A DNA stretch of 23,721 nt from Klebsormidium nitens. Taxonomy: Eukaryota; Streptophyta; Klebsormidiophyceae; Klebsormidiales; Klebsormidiaceae. Each line of letters starts with the position of its first letter. The first letter of the stretch is position 1. Both the position numbers and the translations under genes were made by a program. This document shows positions 1 to 10,187 of this stretch, one piece after another. The stretch spans positions 3,646 through 27,366 of the forward strand of contig DF237815.1 of assembly GCA_000708835.1 (NCBI GenBank), given 5' to 3'. The notes beneath the pieces were generated by a model. It was not told the origin of the DNA. It did not search any database and saw nothing but the letters and a program-made list of their open reading frames with translations.

Positions 1-1
1 G

Positions 2-142
2 GAAGATCAGCAGCGGGGAGAGCAGGAGAAGGTGCCACGTGGCAGCGGGGAGAAGCGCGCCCGGGACGAGGGCAGTCCAGAGCGGAAGCCTCCAGCGGAT
101 GAGAACGATAAGAGGAGGGGCGATGGTACCGAAAGTCAATAA
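2..142 (+). CDS. C-terminal fragment of an unidentified charged protein (5' end outside window)
   Basis: The frame is open from the first bases of the window to a TAA at 140-142, giving 46 codons of a very hydrophilic tail rich in Glu, Arg, Lys, Asp and Gly (for example GEKRARDEGSPERKPP). Tails like this are usually disordered, and nothing in it identifies a family. The stop codon lies inside an AATAAA at 138-143, so the mRNA may end shortly after the stop. An alternative is that this is an exon spliced onward to the gene at 393: the only in-phase donor I see (after position 31, AAG/GTGCCA) is weak, so I keep them separate. The start and function are unknown. Confidence 0.4.
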   Translation, partial: EDQQRGEQEKVPRGSGEKRARDEGSPERKPPADENDKRRGDGTESQ

Positions 143-143
143 A
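138..143 (+). terminator. Possible poly(A) signal AATAAA overlapping a stop codon
   Basis: The sequence CAATAAATC contains AATAAA, and the TAA in it is the in-frame stop of the tail coding region. It would serve as the cleavage signal for the gene entering from the left. The hexamer is common by chance, so this rests on position alone. Confidence 0.3.
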
Positions 144-392
144 TCTTCTGACAGCTTCGTGGCAAATGGGTGCGAATTGCAAGAAAAGAAACCCGCCCCT
201 CTAGACTTCTGAACGGATCCTAAGTTGGCCGAGCTCTGTATTGCTACAAGAAACGCACGGCAAATTGGCTGGATTGGCTTCTCCTGACAAACTTCTCAAG
301 CGCTAACGTTCTGTCTTTTCACTTCGCCATTACGGGTTTCGTCAAGATAACCAGCCGGCTCCTATTCACTGTGATTGGTCCCTCCATTGCAG

Positions 393-2216
393 GTGGCTGG
401 CAAAAGCACCCTGACCGACCTCAGCCCCTCCGCTGCTGAGGCCGTCCGTGCGTTACAAGAATTGGCGGCCAAGAGGACGGCCACAATGTCCGAGGCGGGC
501 CCGTCGGAGAGCGATGTTAGCGATTACGACGAAGACGAGATAGCTGAACGCTTCAAGGCGCTTGCGGATCAGTTCGAAAGTAAGCTGACCGAGCCATATA
601 TACCCGTGGGTGCAGAACCTTATGGACCGGTTGCCATCTTTGTTGCTTGATTGGATCCTCCGCGGTGCGCCCTGATTCGGACGGTCGCAAACCGGACGTT
701 GACAAAAATGTCGGCTTTGCTTGAGTACCTAATGATTTTGTCCACTTTGCTACGCTTGAAATCCAAGATAGCAGTTGAAGTTTGGATCCGCATATGGTAT
801 CAAAAGGCCGTAGGCCTGGGCATGGTTGGCTAAAACATTGTGCTTCTTGTGTTTACCTCACAGGTGCTGAGAGTGACGTCGGCCGTGCGGTAAAAGCTTC
901 GCAATTCACGTGAGTCAGTGCTTGGGGCTGTCCTCCTAGAATCATATTAACATGTTCGAAATATCGACCTCAGGTTTTGAAACCACTCGATCTTGCGAAT
1001 CTGGATTGATTCCAACCGTTATCATGTTGATTCGGTTGGCAATGTGTGCCTAAACTCTCGTATCGTGTGTGCCCGAAGGTTGGAGAAGTGGTGGATCGGG
1101 GAACAGCTGTACCACCTGTACAAAACCCGCAAAACAATGACCGCCAAACGGATGCTTGTTGACTCAGAATACGGTGAGCAAAGCTGGACTTGGGCTTCGA
1201 ATCACGGGCCAAAAGGTGATTCAACGGATGCTTTCTGGTTTTGCTTGTTGTCACATGCAGCTCGAGTTGGAAAATGCTGACTGTCTCGTCTATTGTGCCG
1301 TGATGCCATAAACGGCGAAACCTTTGAGAGCTTCGAATGATAAGGACGGCTACTTTATTGTTTTGCAGGGCGACTCTGTGCACAGTTTCTGAAAGTCCCT
1401 CTGCATCTCGACTTTTTCTTCCGGAACTCAGTCCAGACTGAAGTCGAGAAGCTGTATGGAGACGGTTCCACTGCAGTCTGGTATGTAATGTTCCTTTCTT
1501 TCTGCTCAAGTCAATGAGGAAACCAGACAGTGATTGCTTCAATCCTTACTCGGGTTTACATGCAATCACCTTGCCACGTGCTTCGTGCTTGACAAAAGGG
1601 AGGTGAACGTCGTTTTTTTTTGCACCATGGCTTTGAACAGGTTTTCCAATCAGTCTCGGAATTGAAGTTCCAAGATTATGCATGCAGGCGACAGATTCCA
1701 AAGTCTGATTTGATTTATGCATGCAGGCGTGTGTACGAACAGTTCGGCTTGACTGACACGGTGGAGTGGTCGAAGGACGAAGTTTCGGTGATGATGTCCT
1801 GGGTGAAGGTGAGCATGTCAACTTACCAGATAGCGGGTACACGGTTGCTGAAGTACAAGAAGCACCTTGGCCGCATTGCTGTAAATACAAGATTGATAGG
1901 AGCTTGAAGCATCTATCTTTGCCGCATCCACGCAGTCGATGCACGAGAAGGCTTACCGTGAGTCGTGTACATGATGTGCAGATGTCCGCCGAGCCCGACC
2001 CACCAGGGTCAGACTTCATCTGAGTCCGTCAGGGTCAAGTTAGTCACGACTGTATCATCCACTCCATGTAACACGATCTTCTCATTTCTAGTGCGTTATG
2101 ATCAAGTTGAGTTCATACACCAAGTTGCACGACATTTAAGCCACCAGCTCGCGCGGCGCACAACACCATCACATGTGTCAAAGTGGAATCAACAGCTGAT
2201 GACTGGATTCCATTGA
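393..2216 (+). CDS. Unrecognised small multi-exon gene (about 168-199 aa)
   Basis: The proposed exons are 393-579, 1369-1480, 1727-1880, 1936-1957 and 2092-2216, ending at TGA 2214-2216. All junctions carry phase (1, 2, 0, 1) with GT donors (GTAAGC, GTATGT, GTAAAT, GTGAGT) and AG acceptors. The first exon either begins at the TTGCAG acceptor before 393 or holds the start ATG at 486; an in-frame TGA at 372 limits extension. The N-terminus is acidic (SDYDEDE), followed by a mixed helical-looking body with peptides such as YGDGSTAVW and WSKDEVSVMMSWVK. I recognise no domain. The 22-nt exon and the 55-nt intron before it are shorter than elsewhere in the window, so the 3' end is least sure. Reading through the donor at 1881 would instead stop at 1905-1907. 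The gene converges on the transposase, with 151 bp between the stops. Confidence 0.45.
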
Positions 2217-2367
2217 TTCGCGAATTTCTTCATTGCACATGCTTCTATAGATGCTGAACATTCATGGTCTTGATCGCGAAACACGTTTGTGTTGGAGCCT
2301 GAAGCCGAAGTGGTCGAAACGAGTGCATCCTCGATCAATATTCTAGCTAAAGGTAAAAGCGATCGTA

Positions 2368-4342
2368 TCACAAGCAGTCAGCCCGCATTATACTTGAAAA
2401 AGCGTCAGCAACAACAACTTCGATGTCATCCAATGCCCGCCCTATGGTCATCAAGAGGTGCTTGAACTTGGAGAAGGGCCTCCTCTATCGGATTAAGATC
2501 TGCAAGAAGAAAGAGGATCATCAAAGCCGATCACACCAATGTATTGCTACCTATTGCATATGCATGCATGCGGCAATGACGTTCTGCCAGCTTGGATCAA
2601 GGCACTCGAACTCAAGACGTTACCAGTTGACACATTCCTGAGATGCACAGGATGTAGTGTCTCAATTGGGACAAATTTGCTTTAATTGACGAACTTACCA
2701 GGGGAATAACGGGGCAGGAAAATCAAGGTCACGCCAAATTTCTGGAGAATGAACTGCAAATGGAAAACATCCGAGTTTTCAATACAAACTTTTGAGCGCG
2801 AATTCATGCCCCTTATGTACAGAAGTTGAGCAATTCAAGAAAAGCCTAGTCAAAGCCTACAAAGTGAGTTGAATCACACGTCAATCAAGGCCTGCCATGG
2901 GATTGAGCCCTGACATCAAGAGCAGACCCCACAAACAAGCGGGGAATGAGATTGGAACAGAAGTTGAAAGCAACAGTGTCGTGCAACCTCTGAAATGTCT
3001 AAGAATCAACATAGGAAAAAAGTGCAAGCTGGCCTGTGGCAGATATCACCCACCTCAACCTCCTCTCGCACCGCATGATGGATGGATGCATTGTCGATGA
3101 CTAAATGAGTAAACCGCTCCTCCGCAAAGACAGCACTTGAATCAGCAATGAAGGAGAGCCAATCGTCAGCATTTGCGGCCCCCCGCAAAACCGCGTGTGA
3201 CTCGATCCGATCGATGGACATCAGTGCGATGACCTGCACACGCAACGCAGAAACCTGAGTTACTTATGATCATTACTATCTGGACAACCTCCTGGCGGCA
3301 AATGTGCAACATTCTTGCTCGCATTGAATGTGCCTGAGCGGCACTGAACAGGCGCGCTTCCACATCAGAGAAGGCCCCAGAAGGCACCAAGCAGAGTTGA
3401 GCTTCCGCTGGACAAGAGGAGAACAAAAAAGGCTTCTCCCTCACTTCGCCGCAAGTGCCTACCGTGTGATTTGGAGCGTAGCCCCTCCTGACCCAAGCCT
3501 CAGACCGCGTGTTCCCCTGAGCCGGACCCCACCCATACCGTCGAGAGCCGCACATATAGTTTACACCGGTCTCGTCAGCGAACAGCACAGATTGTGCTGG
3601 GATGTTCATCATCTCCGCAATGAAGCGGAGCCTGACGTCCTGGTGTTCTTCAGTGAGCTGCTGGGGCGCAATGCGCGTCAGCTGCAAACATCCAGGCGAT
3701 ACTCCTGAGCATTCACAAGCCGGCAACTGCACATGTATTCCAACAGAGAGCGGAAAATTGACTGTATTCCTCAGTGCTACGACAACCAGCAGAATTTGTG
3801 CGCGTCCTTCGAGCTGATCGGCTAGCGGTACATGACTTCATGTGAGGGCAGTGGTAGCTCACCTTCTTGAAAGACAAACCCAGATCCATCCGGATAGCAC
3901 GCCATATGGTGGCTTCAGACACGTCGGCGACTGTAACAACTCCCTCCAGATCTTGGCTCATAAACAGTTGCAATTCCCAGAGATGCAGAGAATTATCCGC
4001 CTCCAGCAGGCTTTCTAAGTAGGTCAAATGCCTGAGACCTAGCCTTTCTCCATGTGTCGTGCCCCGCTCTAAGGGGCCAAGACGCCCATCTTGCATATAA
4101 GCATCTATCCAGCGAGAGATGGTTGATCTATGGACCCTGATCCTTCTTGCAATTTCTTGTGCTGCCCCCCAGGGCCTTTCTACTCCAGCCTGCTGCGCCA
4201 GCTCCATATACTCAGCGACCGCTCTCTGCCTCATTTCTGGGTGGTAGCTATTGCCTGGCGTAAAATCGCCCCCCGCCGCATTCATTCTGGCTGGCTGGAT
4301 GTATCTGGGGTCCTCACCCCGCAAGCCCCCAGGCCTTGCCAT
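2368..4342 (-). pseudogene. Tc1/mariner-IS630-type DDE transposase, intron-containing and frameshifted
   Basis: This transposase would cut and paste its own DNA element in the nucleus. The start is ATG at 4342. Exons are 4342-3863, 3681 to about 3364 (3' end uncertain; a donor at NHT/GTAGGC is an alternative), 3233-3054, 2753-2699 and 2499-2368. An N-terminal helix-turn-helix region (EIARRIRVHRSTISRWID, about residues 65-85) is followed by the catalytic core: FADETG (Asp about 196), VIDNASIHH (Asp about 313), then LPRYSP and DLNPIEEA (Glu about 350-351). This matches the D-D-E order and spacing of the superfamily. Just after EEA, an extra C in a CCC run (2476-2478) shifts the frame; the clear continuation (starting FSKFKHLL) lies one frame over and meets TGA at 2370-2368. 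I found no terminal inverted repeats or TA duplication, so the element ends are undefined. It is probably inactive. Confidence 0.85.
2476..2478 (-). other. One-base frameshift in the transposase last exon
   Basis: On the minus strand the codons for PIEEA are followed by a CCC run. Read literally, the frame continues for about a dozen codons to an early stop. The neighbouring frame continues with a peptide beginning FSKFKHLL and runs 35 codons to TGA at 2370-2368, as expected for the C-terminal helices of this family. One inserted C explains it; a sequencing or assembly error would look the same. Confidence 0.65.
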
Positions 4343-4654
4343 TTTGGATGTAATCAGCACCGAGCTTCAACAGAAGCTATGTATATCTTACAGAGCACTC
4401 CCTTCTCCCTCCTCCACTAATTTTCCTCCTCTTGCCTTCTGTAAGTTCAAGTTCTGACCAATTTGTGCCTGTGGCAGCTAGATCTGCCCCAATCTTCAAC
4501 TAGGTGGGTGCGCTTTCGATCAAGCTAAAGCATACATGTGAACTTAACCTTTGCGAATGGAAAAGCGTTATTGGTCGGAGCCTACCTTAGTTAAAGTTGT
4601 CCGGTCGATCCTTGCAATGTTGACGGTTTACGCACCGTTTACGTGGCTGTTCAG

Positions 4655-4697
4655 TAACTAACTTAGTTAATTTTGTACACTAACTAACTAAGTTAGG
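4655..4697. repeat. Paired palindromes of TAACTA/TTAGTTA
   Basis: A near-perfect palindrome (TAACTAA-C-TTAGTTA) is followed after about ten bases by a second one (CTAACT-AACTA-AGTTAG). Related words occur at about 4588 (TTAGTTAAAG) and 8547-8566 (GTTAACTAATTTAACTAA). They could be worn terminal repeats of a DNA element, or just AT-rich low-complexity sequence. The rest of 4343-5028 holds nothing I can name. Confidence 0.4.
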
Positions 4698-5028
4698 GTA
4701 AGGTTTTCTGTACCTCGTTAGGGGGCTCTTAGTGACTCGATTTCGAGCTCTGCGATCTGATTGGCTGCTTGGCGCCACCGCCGCTGCTCGACCGAATCTT
4801 AACTGGCGCGATTCTATGAGTGTCAATAATAATGAACATCGCAGACTGGAAATTGGTGCGTCGCCTGTCGGTCGACCGCTGTAACTCAAACGCTCGGCAC
4901 CAGAACCAAGTAGCACTGAGCCGCCGGTTCTCGACTGCGGGCAATTTATCTGCGACCAGTCGGTGTCAATAATAGGGCAATTTGCAGGCTGTGGGGCTAG
5001 TGTTAACTTGGTTGGGCTGATATGCTAA

Positions 5029-5037
5029 TATATAAAG
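5029..5037 (+). promoter_or_regulatory. TATA-box-like element TATATAAAG
   Basis: TATATAAAG is a textbook TATA match with mixed sequence downstream. No convincing coding exon follows, so it may serve a non-coding or decayed gene or be chance. A weaker TATAAATA occurs at about 5111. Confidence 0.25.
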
Positions 5038-7350
5038 CATGGCACCAAATTTCCATTTGTGTCATTTGAAAGTTTTTGCCCGTCAGTCGAGGACCTTTGA
5101 CACCACGGCTTTATAAATATCTGAATTGTGGACCTTATCCGACGGCCTATACACCAGGAACATCACATCGACGGCTACTGTGCAGATCTGAGACGAGCTT
5201 GCGATTGTTCAGGGCCAGGGCCAGAATCAGTGGCACAAGTTTAACCCAAGGCTACAGCATTTCCACTGCAGCTTTAGCTCCTCACATTGCAAGCAGGGCG
5301 GACAGGGCGCCCTCGATGGGCGGCCTCGCGGGCTTTCCTAGTTTCCTACTCGTCATTCCCTACTAGCCTGATATCTTCTATCCTCTTCCCAAATTGTCAA
5401 GTGACGGCAGCAACCAGTCCAGCGCGTGGGCTGCCGCCATGGAGTTTCCCCAACAGCCTATAGCACATTATTTTGCAAGGTGAGATTGCAATATCTGATT
5501 TTACGGTCAGCTTATGCAGCATTCTTTCATGCATGAGGCAGCACATCTATTCGCAGAGGTGCTTTTCAGGCTATCATTCCTCTGATCTATCTCATGTATC
5601 CTACCTTTGAGTTAACTTATCTCAGCTTTCTGATGCAGGGCTGGCAAACTGGAGCTTGCGTACTCCTGTCCCTGCGCTTTGCTCTCTCCATCAGCCTTCT
5701 TTGTTGCTTCGCTTCGCTTCGTGGTTACTTCTTCGCTTTCCATCTTTTGGTGAGCATTGATGGCGGCCCGCTTTCATTCAAAGCCATTGAAGATTGACAA
5801 AAGCAAGTTGTTTGACTCCAATCTCAGCCGATCACGGTGTCGCAGAAATTTCCATTCATATTTCATTCATATTCTTGGCAGCATTCAAAATCATACGCTT
5901 TGAAAGCAAATATTGCTCACTCCTGATTGCCTGGTCCAATCAGCTGCTTCATCCAAACCAGCTCAGTTGCATAAAAGGCTCTGCTCCGCTGAGTGTCCCT
6001 CAAGATTCTTTTTCTCGATACTTGCCACGGCGCTCGTTGCCGCTACTTTCATTCATTCAAAGTCGTTGATTTGTTTAGTTTACTAGCACTCAAGATCTGT
6101 TCCATTGCATCATCTGGATCATTGTGCCATCTGTTCCACGTCGTCCATTGATCAACTTTCTGACCTTAGGGATTTGGACATAAGTCGCAATTTTTGCCCC
6201 GATATCAAAGCTTTTTTCACCAGACATGCGCTATCAGAGACACCTTACTTTCTAAGTTCCCCAATCGCATGAGCTCTTGCGAACTTTGATGATCTGCGGT
6301 TGTTACAGTGTTTACACCGTGCTCAATCATCCAGTTTTCCTTGCAGTAAGCACGTACAGCGCATGCCAGTTCTGTGAGCTTCACATGGCGCTGCCCCTTG
6401 ACGCTCCTTCCTGCGGGTCTTGAAGTTGCTACAAAGCCGTCCCTTGCTGTCTGAGAGCTACGCTATGCAGCATCCTAATCTCGAGGGTGAGTCTCAAATG
6501 CTTCTTGATTCTGCGCGTCTGAATGCTGGTTTCCTTCGAAGCGCATACCCCTTCCGCGTACCTGCATAGTGTTGAATATGCTGGAGACTGCAAGCCAGGC
6601 ACTCTGATCTTTCCCGTAAACCAGGTGCTTCTACATAATGTTCGCTCAATCTTACAATGAAGGATTTGCGTCTGTCTCAAACCAGCATTTACGCGCCATT
6701 TGCCAAGCACAAGCAATACTGTTTGTTTCAACATTTGAGAAACCTTCAAACCTTCAAACCTTCTATGGCACAAGTTCTGAGTTTTGCAGCAATGCTGATC
6801 TCCATCTTTCCACGAGTCTCACAGTTAGCACGACGTCCTTGCATAATTCTATTATTGGCCCACAGCGTAGCATGGTCACGTTGGGAATTTTTGCAGCTTA
6901 ATACAACTCAAACTTATTCAGTGTGCTCCTTCTTATGCAGTATGCAAGGTGAATCATTCATCCAGCTTTCCACCTTTCGGTGCTTTAACTGAGATGGATC
7001 GAAGGTGCTTGCCCGTTAAGTGAGATGGTGGTGGCGGACCTAATCAACCTGCTGTGTTGCTGCCGTCAAATGATGCTCCTTCGCCCTGTTCGCTGATACG
7101 CACTTTGGACTGTGCGTCGCATCCCCATAACTCCGCGATCTTCTCTACATGGGTGAGTCTTCGCTTGTTTTCTCTACTCTTTTGTTCAGGAACTCTTTCC
7201 ATGGTACATGTTGCTCTCATTCTGCACTATCCTTACCGGATCTGAAGCCTGTCACGGAGCCTGGCTGTATCTAGCAAAAATCTTGTCCACCCTTGAATGC
7301 ATATCAATCGTGACGAAACATGGCTGCTTCTACTTGGCAACCCTTTGCAG
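5038..7350. other. Stretch without a supportable gene
   Basis: This 2.3-kb stretch is pyrimidine-rich on the plus strand, with many TTTC/CTTC runs and scattered TGCAG words that resemble splice acceptors. Short open frames occur on both strands, but none forms a phase-consistent series or shows a protein motif. The phrase TTTCATTCA...AAAG..TTGA appears twice (about 5770 and 6046), hinting at a small duplication. I see no RNA gene and no CRISPR-like array. Confidence 0.4.
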
Positions 7351-7802
7351 CAAGAAAGTGTGGTTGGTCATGAGAACCTCTCCTGAAGTGGGCATTTCAA
7401 TCTCAAGAGATCTGATGTGGCAGGTCGCAACTCGCGATTGACAGCGGTCGGCACAGCTTGATGTGAGACCCAATTGAGGGCTTTCTAGATCTTTCCAGCT
7501 CTCCAATGATATGTCGCTTCGCTTGGCTTGTTCAAGCTCATCATCTTTATTGACGCTGGATCCATTGGCTGAACTTTCCTCCCCCTTTGCAGGCGTTCAA
7601 GCAATGTGGCGGCGCTGTCCCATCTTATGTTGGTCATTGCGAGTTGTTTCAGGTGTACGGTACCCTGGTATCCACAGCGGCGCTGCAATATGTTGCATTC
7701 TATCAACGTACTTTGGAAGAACAGTATATGGACATGCTTGCTTTGTGGATCACTCCAATTGATTTGTGCATCTACTATCACCATAGAACCACTCTCTTCT
7801 AG
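7351..7802 (+). other. Candidate exons of an unidentified or decayed gene
   Basis: Two segments have exon-like borders. The first is 7351-7423 (acceptor CCCTTTGCAG, ending CAG/GTCGCA). The second begins at 7593 (acceptor CCCCCTTTGCAG) and ends either at 7652 (CAG/GTGTAC) or at the in-frame TAG 7800-7802. They join in phase 0 and read as protein-like sequence (KKVWLVMRTSPEVG, then AFKQCGGAVPSYVGHCELFQ). No upstream exon could be placed and no family is recognised. A 167-codon open frame on the opposite strand (7988-7485) covers part of the same ground, so strand is not settled. Confidence 0.2.
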
Positions 7803-8223
7803 GAATCGATGTGGAGCTACATGCTTTAACAACTTTGCTATGAGATTGGCCGCGGCACCACCGTGGTGTACGCTATATGCTATCGCATTCTCGTGTTGTA
7901 TTGAGCAGCAAAGCTTCAAGACATAAACCGTACGCTTTCGAGAAATTTCATTCTGCCGCAATATTGCAACGTACATGATGCTTGTCATTCAACAATGAAG
8001 ATGTACCGTTCATCGAATCTGAACAATCTCGGGGCTACAATTTCGTTAATGCAACATTATCCAATTTGAATTTAGCTCCAATATTGTGAACGGTTAAAAC
8101 TCTTCAAAGCATGGCAGTAGGTATTGCATAAGATTTGTACCGTATGTACATGCAAACATTTAGGTACACGGGCATGCAAACCTACGTACCTATGTAGTAC
8201 CTACCAGTATATCAGGCTCGCCT

Positions 8224-8502
8224 AGGCCTATCCTGGACCCGGAGGTCGCAGAGTCGCGGTTAAAGTCGCGGACGAAAGTCGCGGAAAATCGCGGAAAGTC
8301 GCGGAACGTCGCGGAGCATTGCAAGCATCCAAACACAAAACTTGCTTCAAAACATGTTTTCCAAAAGGTTATAAAGTCGCGGTGAAGGTCGCGAAGTTCG
8401 CAGAACAAAGTCGCGGAGTGGTCGCGTAAAGTCGCGCAGAATCGCAGAAAGTCGCGCAACGTCGCAAGCAACTCTGGCAACCTCCGGGCCCAGGATAGGC
8501 CT
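8224..8502. mobile_element. MITE-like element, 279 bp, with 23-bp TIRs and 6-bp target duplication
   Basis: The 23 bases at 8224-8246 (starting AGGCCTATCCTGG) and the reverse complement of 8480-8502 agree at 22 of 23 positions. Directly outside both ends lies the same hexamer TCGCCT (8218-8223 and 8503-8508), as expected of a target-site duplication. The interior is mostly degenerate GTCGCGG tandem repeats and has no transposase, so it would need a partner in trans. The 6-bp duplication does not fit Tc1/mariner (TA), so the transposase at 2.4-4.3 kb is not its source. The superfamily is undetermined. Confidence 0.7.
8247..8479. repeat. Degenerate GTCGCGG(A/G)AA minisatellite inside the MITE
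   Basis: Units of about 10-13 bp built on GTCGCGG recur in two blocks (about 8247-8320 and 8375-8466), separated by about 55 bp without the repeat. On the minus strand it reads as a repetitive peptide with variants of SATLRDF, which is a by-product of the repeat and not evidence of a gene. Confidence 0.75.
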
Positions 8503-9489
8503 TCGCCTGAAAGCGCATGAAGGCCTAGCCCCCAGCGATAGCCTAGTTAACTAATTTAACTAAACTTGGCTCCGCTGTTAACCCTACTTTAACCTGCGCT
8601 TTGGTTGCAAGATCGTGCAGCCTGCCTGAAAAGCGCTGTAACGACGCACCACAGCTCGAGATTCGACCCCGAACTGCACCAGCCCGCCCTAGTAATCAGA
8701 GACTGTCAGCACAAAACCTTACGGCAATGAGTGTATCAAAAGTGTATGTATAGTGTATAGTGTATGTATAGTGTGTCGTCGTTGCAACATTTGCCGCGAG
8801 CCTTAGACACCAGTATTCAGCTCTCCTTCTGACCTGCACAGGTACGAGTCATCAGTGACTTTCAGCACTTAGCATCAAGGGGCGATGAAGTGACATTGTT
8901 GCGCCTTTTATCACGCACTCAACATGAGAACCATGTAATCAAAAAGCTGCGCCGTTCCTTCTCCTGAGGCGTCAGAACGCAGACCGGCGTATCTTTGGAT
9001 TTGGCCAGGGACAGAGGCGTCGGATCTCACAGTTGCCTCACGTCTGGTTGAACCAGCGCTTAAGAGCTGTTCACGGTTCGCTTGGTCAAGCACGACATCC
9101 AAATCTGCTGACCCTTGAACGCTCTAGTTGTGTTGGTTCTGTGTGAGCCATTGGTCTTCTCCCCCCCACGTTTGTTAACGCTTCATTTGAGAAGTTCGTC
9201 ACTCCCTTCGAGATCCCCTTGACTGTAACACTAAGGCGCAGGTAACGGCAGAGCAGACACGTGTGTGCAGAACTGTGGCGAGGCTGCCTAAATCTGCAGG
9301 GCAACCATGCTCTGCTTCAAGTCAATCTCAGCCTCACCTTTCTAGTGTAAGCAAACACGCTGGCCAAGATCGTCTCGTCCAGGTACTCTTGTCGCTGATC
9401 CATCACCTGTGAGATGGACAAGTGGAATCGTTGGTCAAGCAAATGTCGTTATGATTCCAATCCTGCCAGGCTATTCCTCTTGAGGACAG
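8503..9489. other. Non-coding stretch with an AT repeat cluster and a microsatellite
   Basis: It starts with GTTAACTAATTTAACTAA (about 8547-8566), resembling the palindromes near 4.66 kb. At 8741-8776 there is a short satellite of AGTGTAT/AGTGTATGTAT units. The rest shows short open frames only, none with motifs or consistent splice borders. Confidence 0.4.
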
Positions 9490-9990
9490 TTTATTCCCTT
9501 TGAAGAGTAGAACTTTTTGCATCTTGGTACAACGGCCATCAACTATAAGGTTTCTGGAAAACCAGGGGTATGGCCGGGCTCATTCCACCGGGTTCACTAT
9601 GTACCAAGAAGAGTCTGTTCTTTTTAAAAGTAGTAGTGGCTGATTCTTGGTACCCGCCATCAGCAACAACATTTCCAGAAAACCAGGGGTATGGCCACTT
9701 TTGATCGTGTACAAAGAACAGTCTATTCTCTTCCAGAGTAGAAGTTTCTGAACCTTGGTACACTTTCCGTCAACTACGGTTCCCGCCGTAAAAAACCATT
9801 TCGACCAATCCAGGCGTATGGCCGGAATTCATTATTACCAAGAATACCCTATTCTCTTCTAGAGTAGAACTTCCTGATTCTTGGTCACCCGCCATCAACT
9901 ACAAGATCTTGGGAAACCGGGGGTATGGCCGGGCTTCTTTGCGTACTCCCATGATAATCATCAGTCTCTTTCAGAGTAGAGAGTCCCTTC
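9490..9990. repeat. Tandem array of about four 107-127-bp units
   Basis: The anchor word CCAGGGGTATGGCC (or a close variant) falls at about 9562, 9683, 9810 and 9917, giving spacings of 121, 127 and 107 bp. Each unit also carries GTACCAAGAA, a TTCTCTT..AGAGTAGAA segment, GATTCTTGGTAC and CCATCAACTAC. In the best-preserved unit, GTACCAAGAA (9601-9610) is the exact inverse of TTCTTGGTAC (9644-9653), so the unit could fold into a hairpin. No protein coding is supported. Confidence 0.8.
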
Positions 9991-10187
9991 AAGAGTAGAA
10001 AGTCAATCCTTTTACCGGCGCCCTTCCTGAAGCGCCCGCTAAAGACCAGCATTGTTGTCATACTCGAGAAGCGAGGTTGAGTATCGTGTCTTTTGCAAAA
10101 TGGTAATCTGTTTGGTGCACTGTGCAGGTGGTGGTTCCCTTAGAGGCCGCTCAATCAACGGATGCAGCAGGGCTCCCCTCTGCAGCC

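Noticed and set aside
1809-1829. A 21-nt intron (GTGAGC...TTACCAG) in the orphan gene
   Set aside because: Too short for normal splicing, and it reads through in frame (VSMSTYQ), so it is treated as coding.
970-2019. Two long minus-strand open frames (190 and 157 codons) end to end
   Set aside because: They lie opposite the phase-matched plus-strand exons at 1369-1480 and 1727-1880, have no motifs, and look like shadows of those exons plus intron.
2386-2641. Plus-strand open frame with peptides such as VIKRCLNLEKG
   Set aside because: It is the complement of the last transposase exon, whose minus-strand reading contains the family motif LNPIEEA.
7485-7988. 167-codon minus-strand frame
   Set aside because: No motif or splice support, and it overlaps better-bounded plus-strand exon candidates. 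Kept only as a note.
8190-8480. 96-codon minus-strand frame with SATLRDF-like repeats
   Set aside because: It arises directly from the GTCGCGG minisatellite in the MITE; repeat periodicity explains it.
9490-9990. CRISPR-like array
   Set aside because: The whole ~120-bp unit repeats with divergence; there are no short identical repeats with unique spacers, and the context is eukaryotic.
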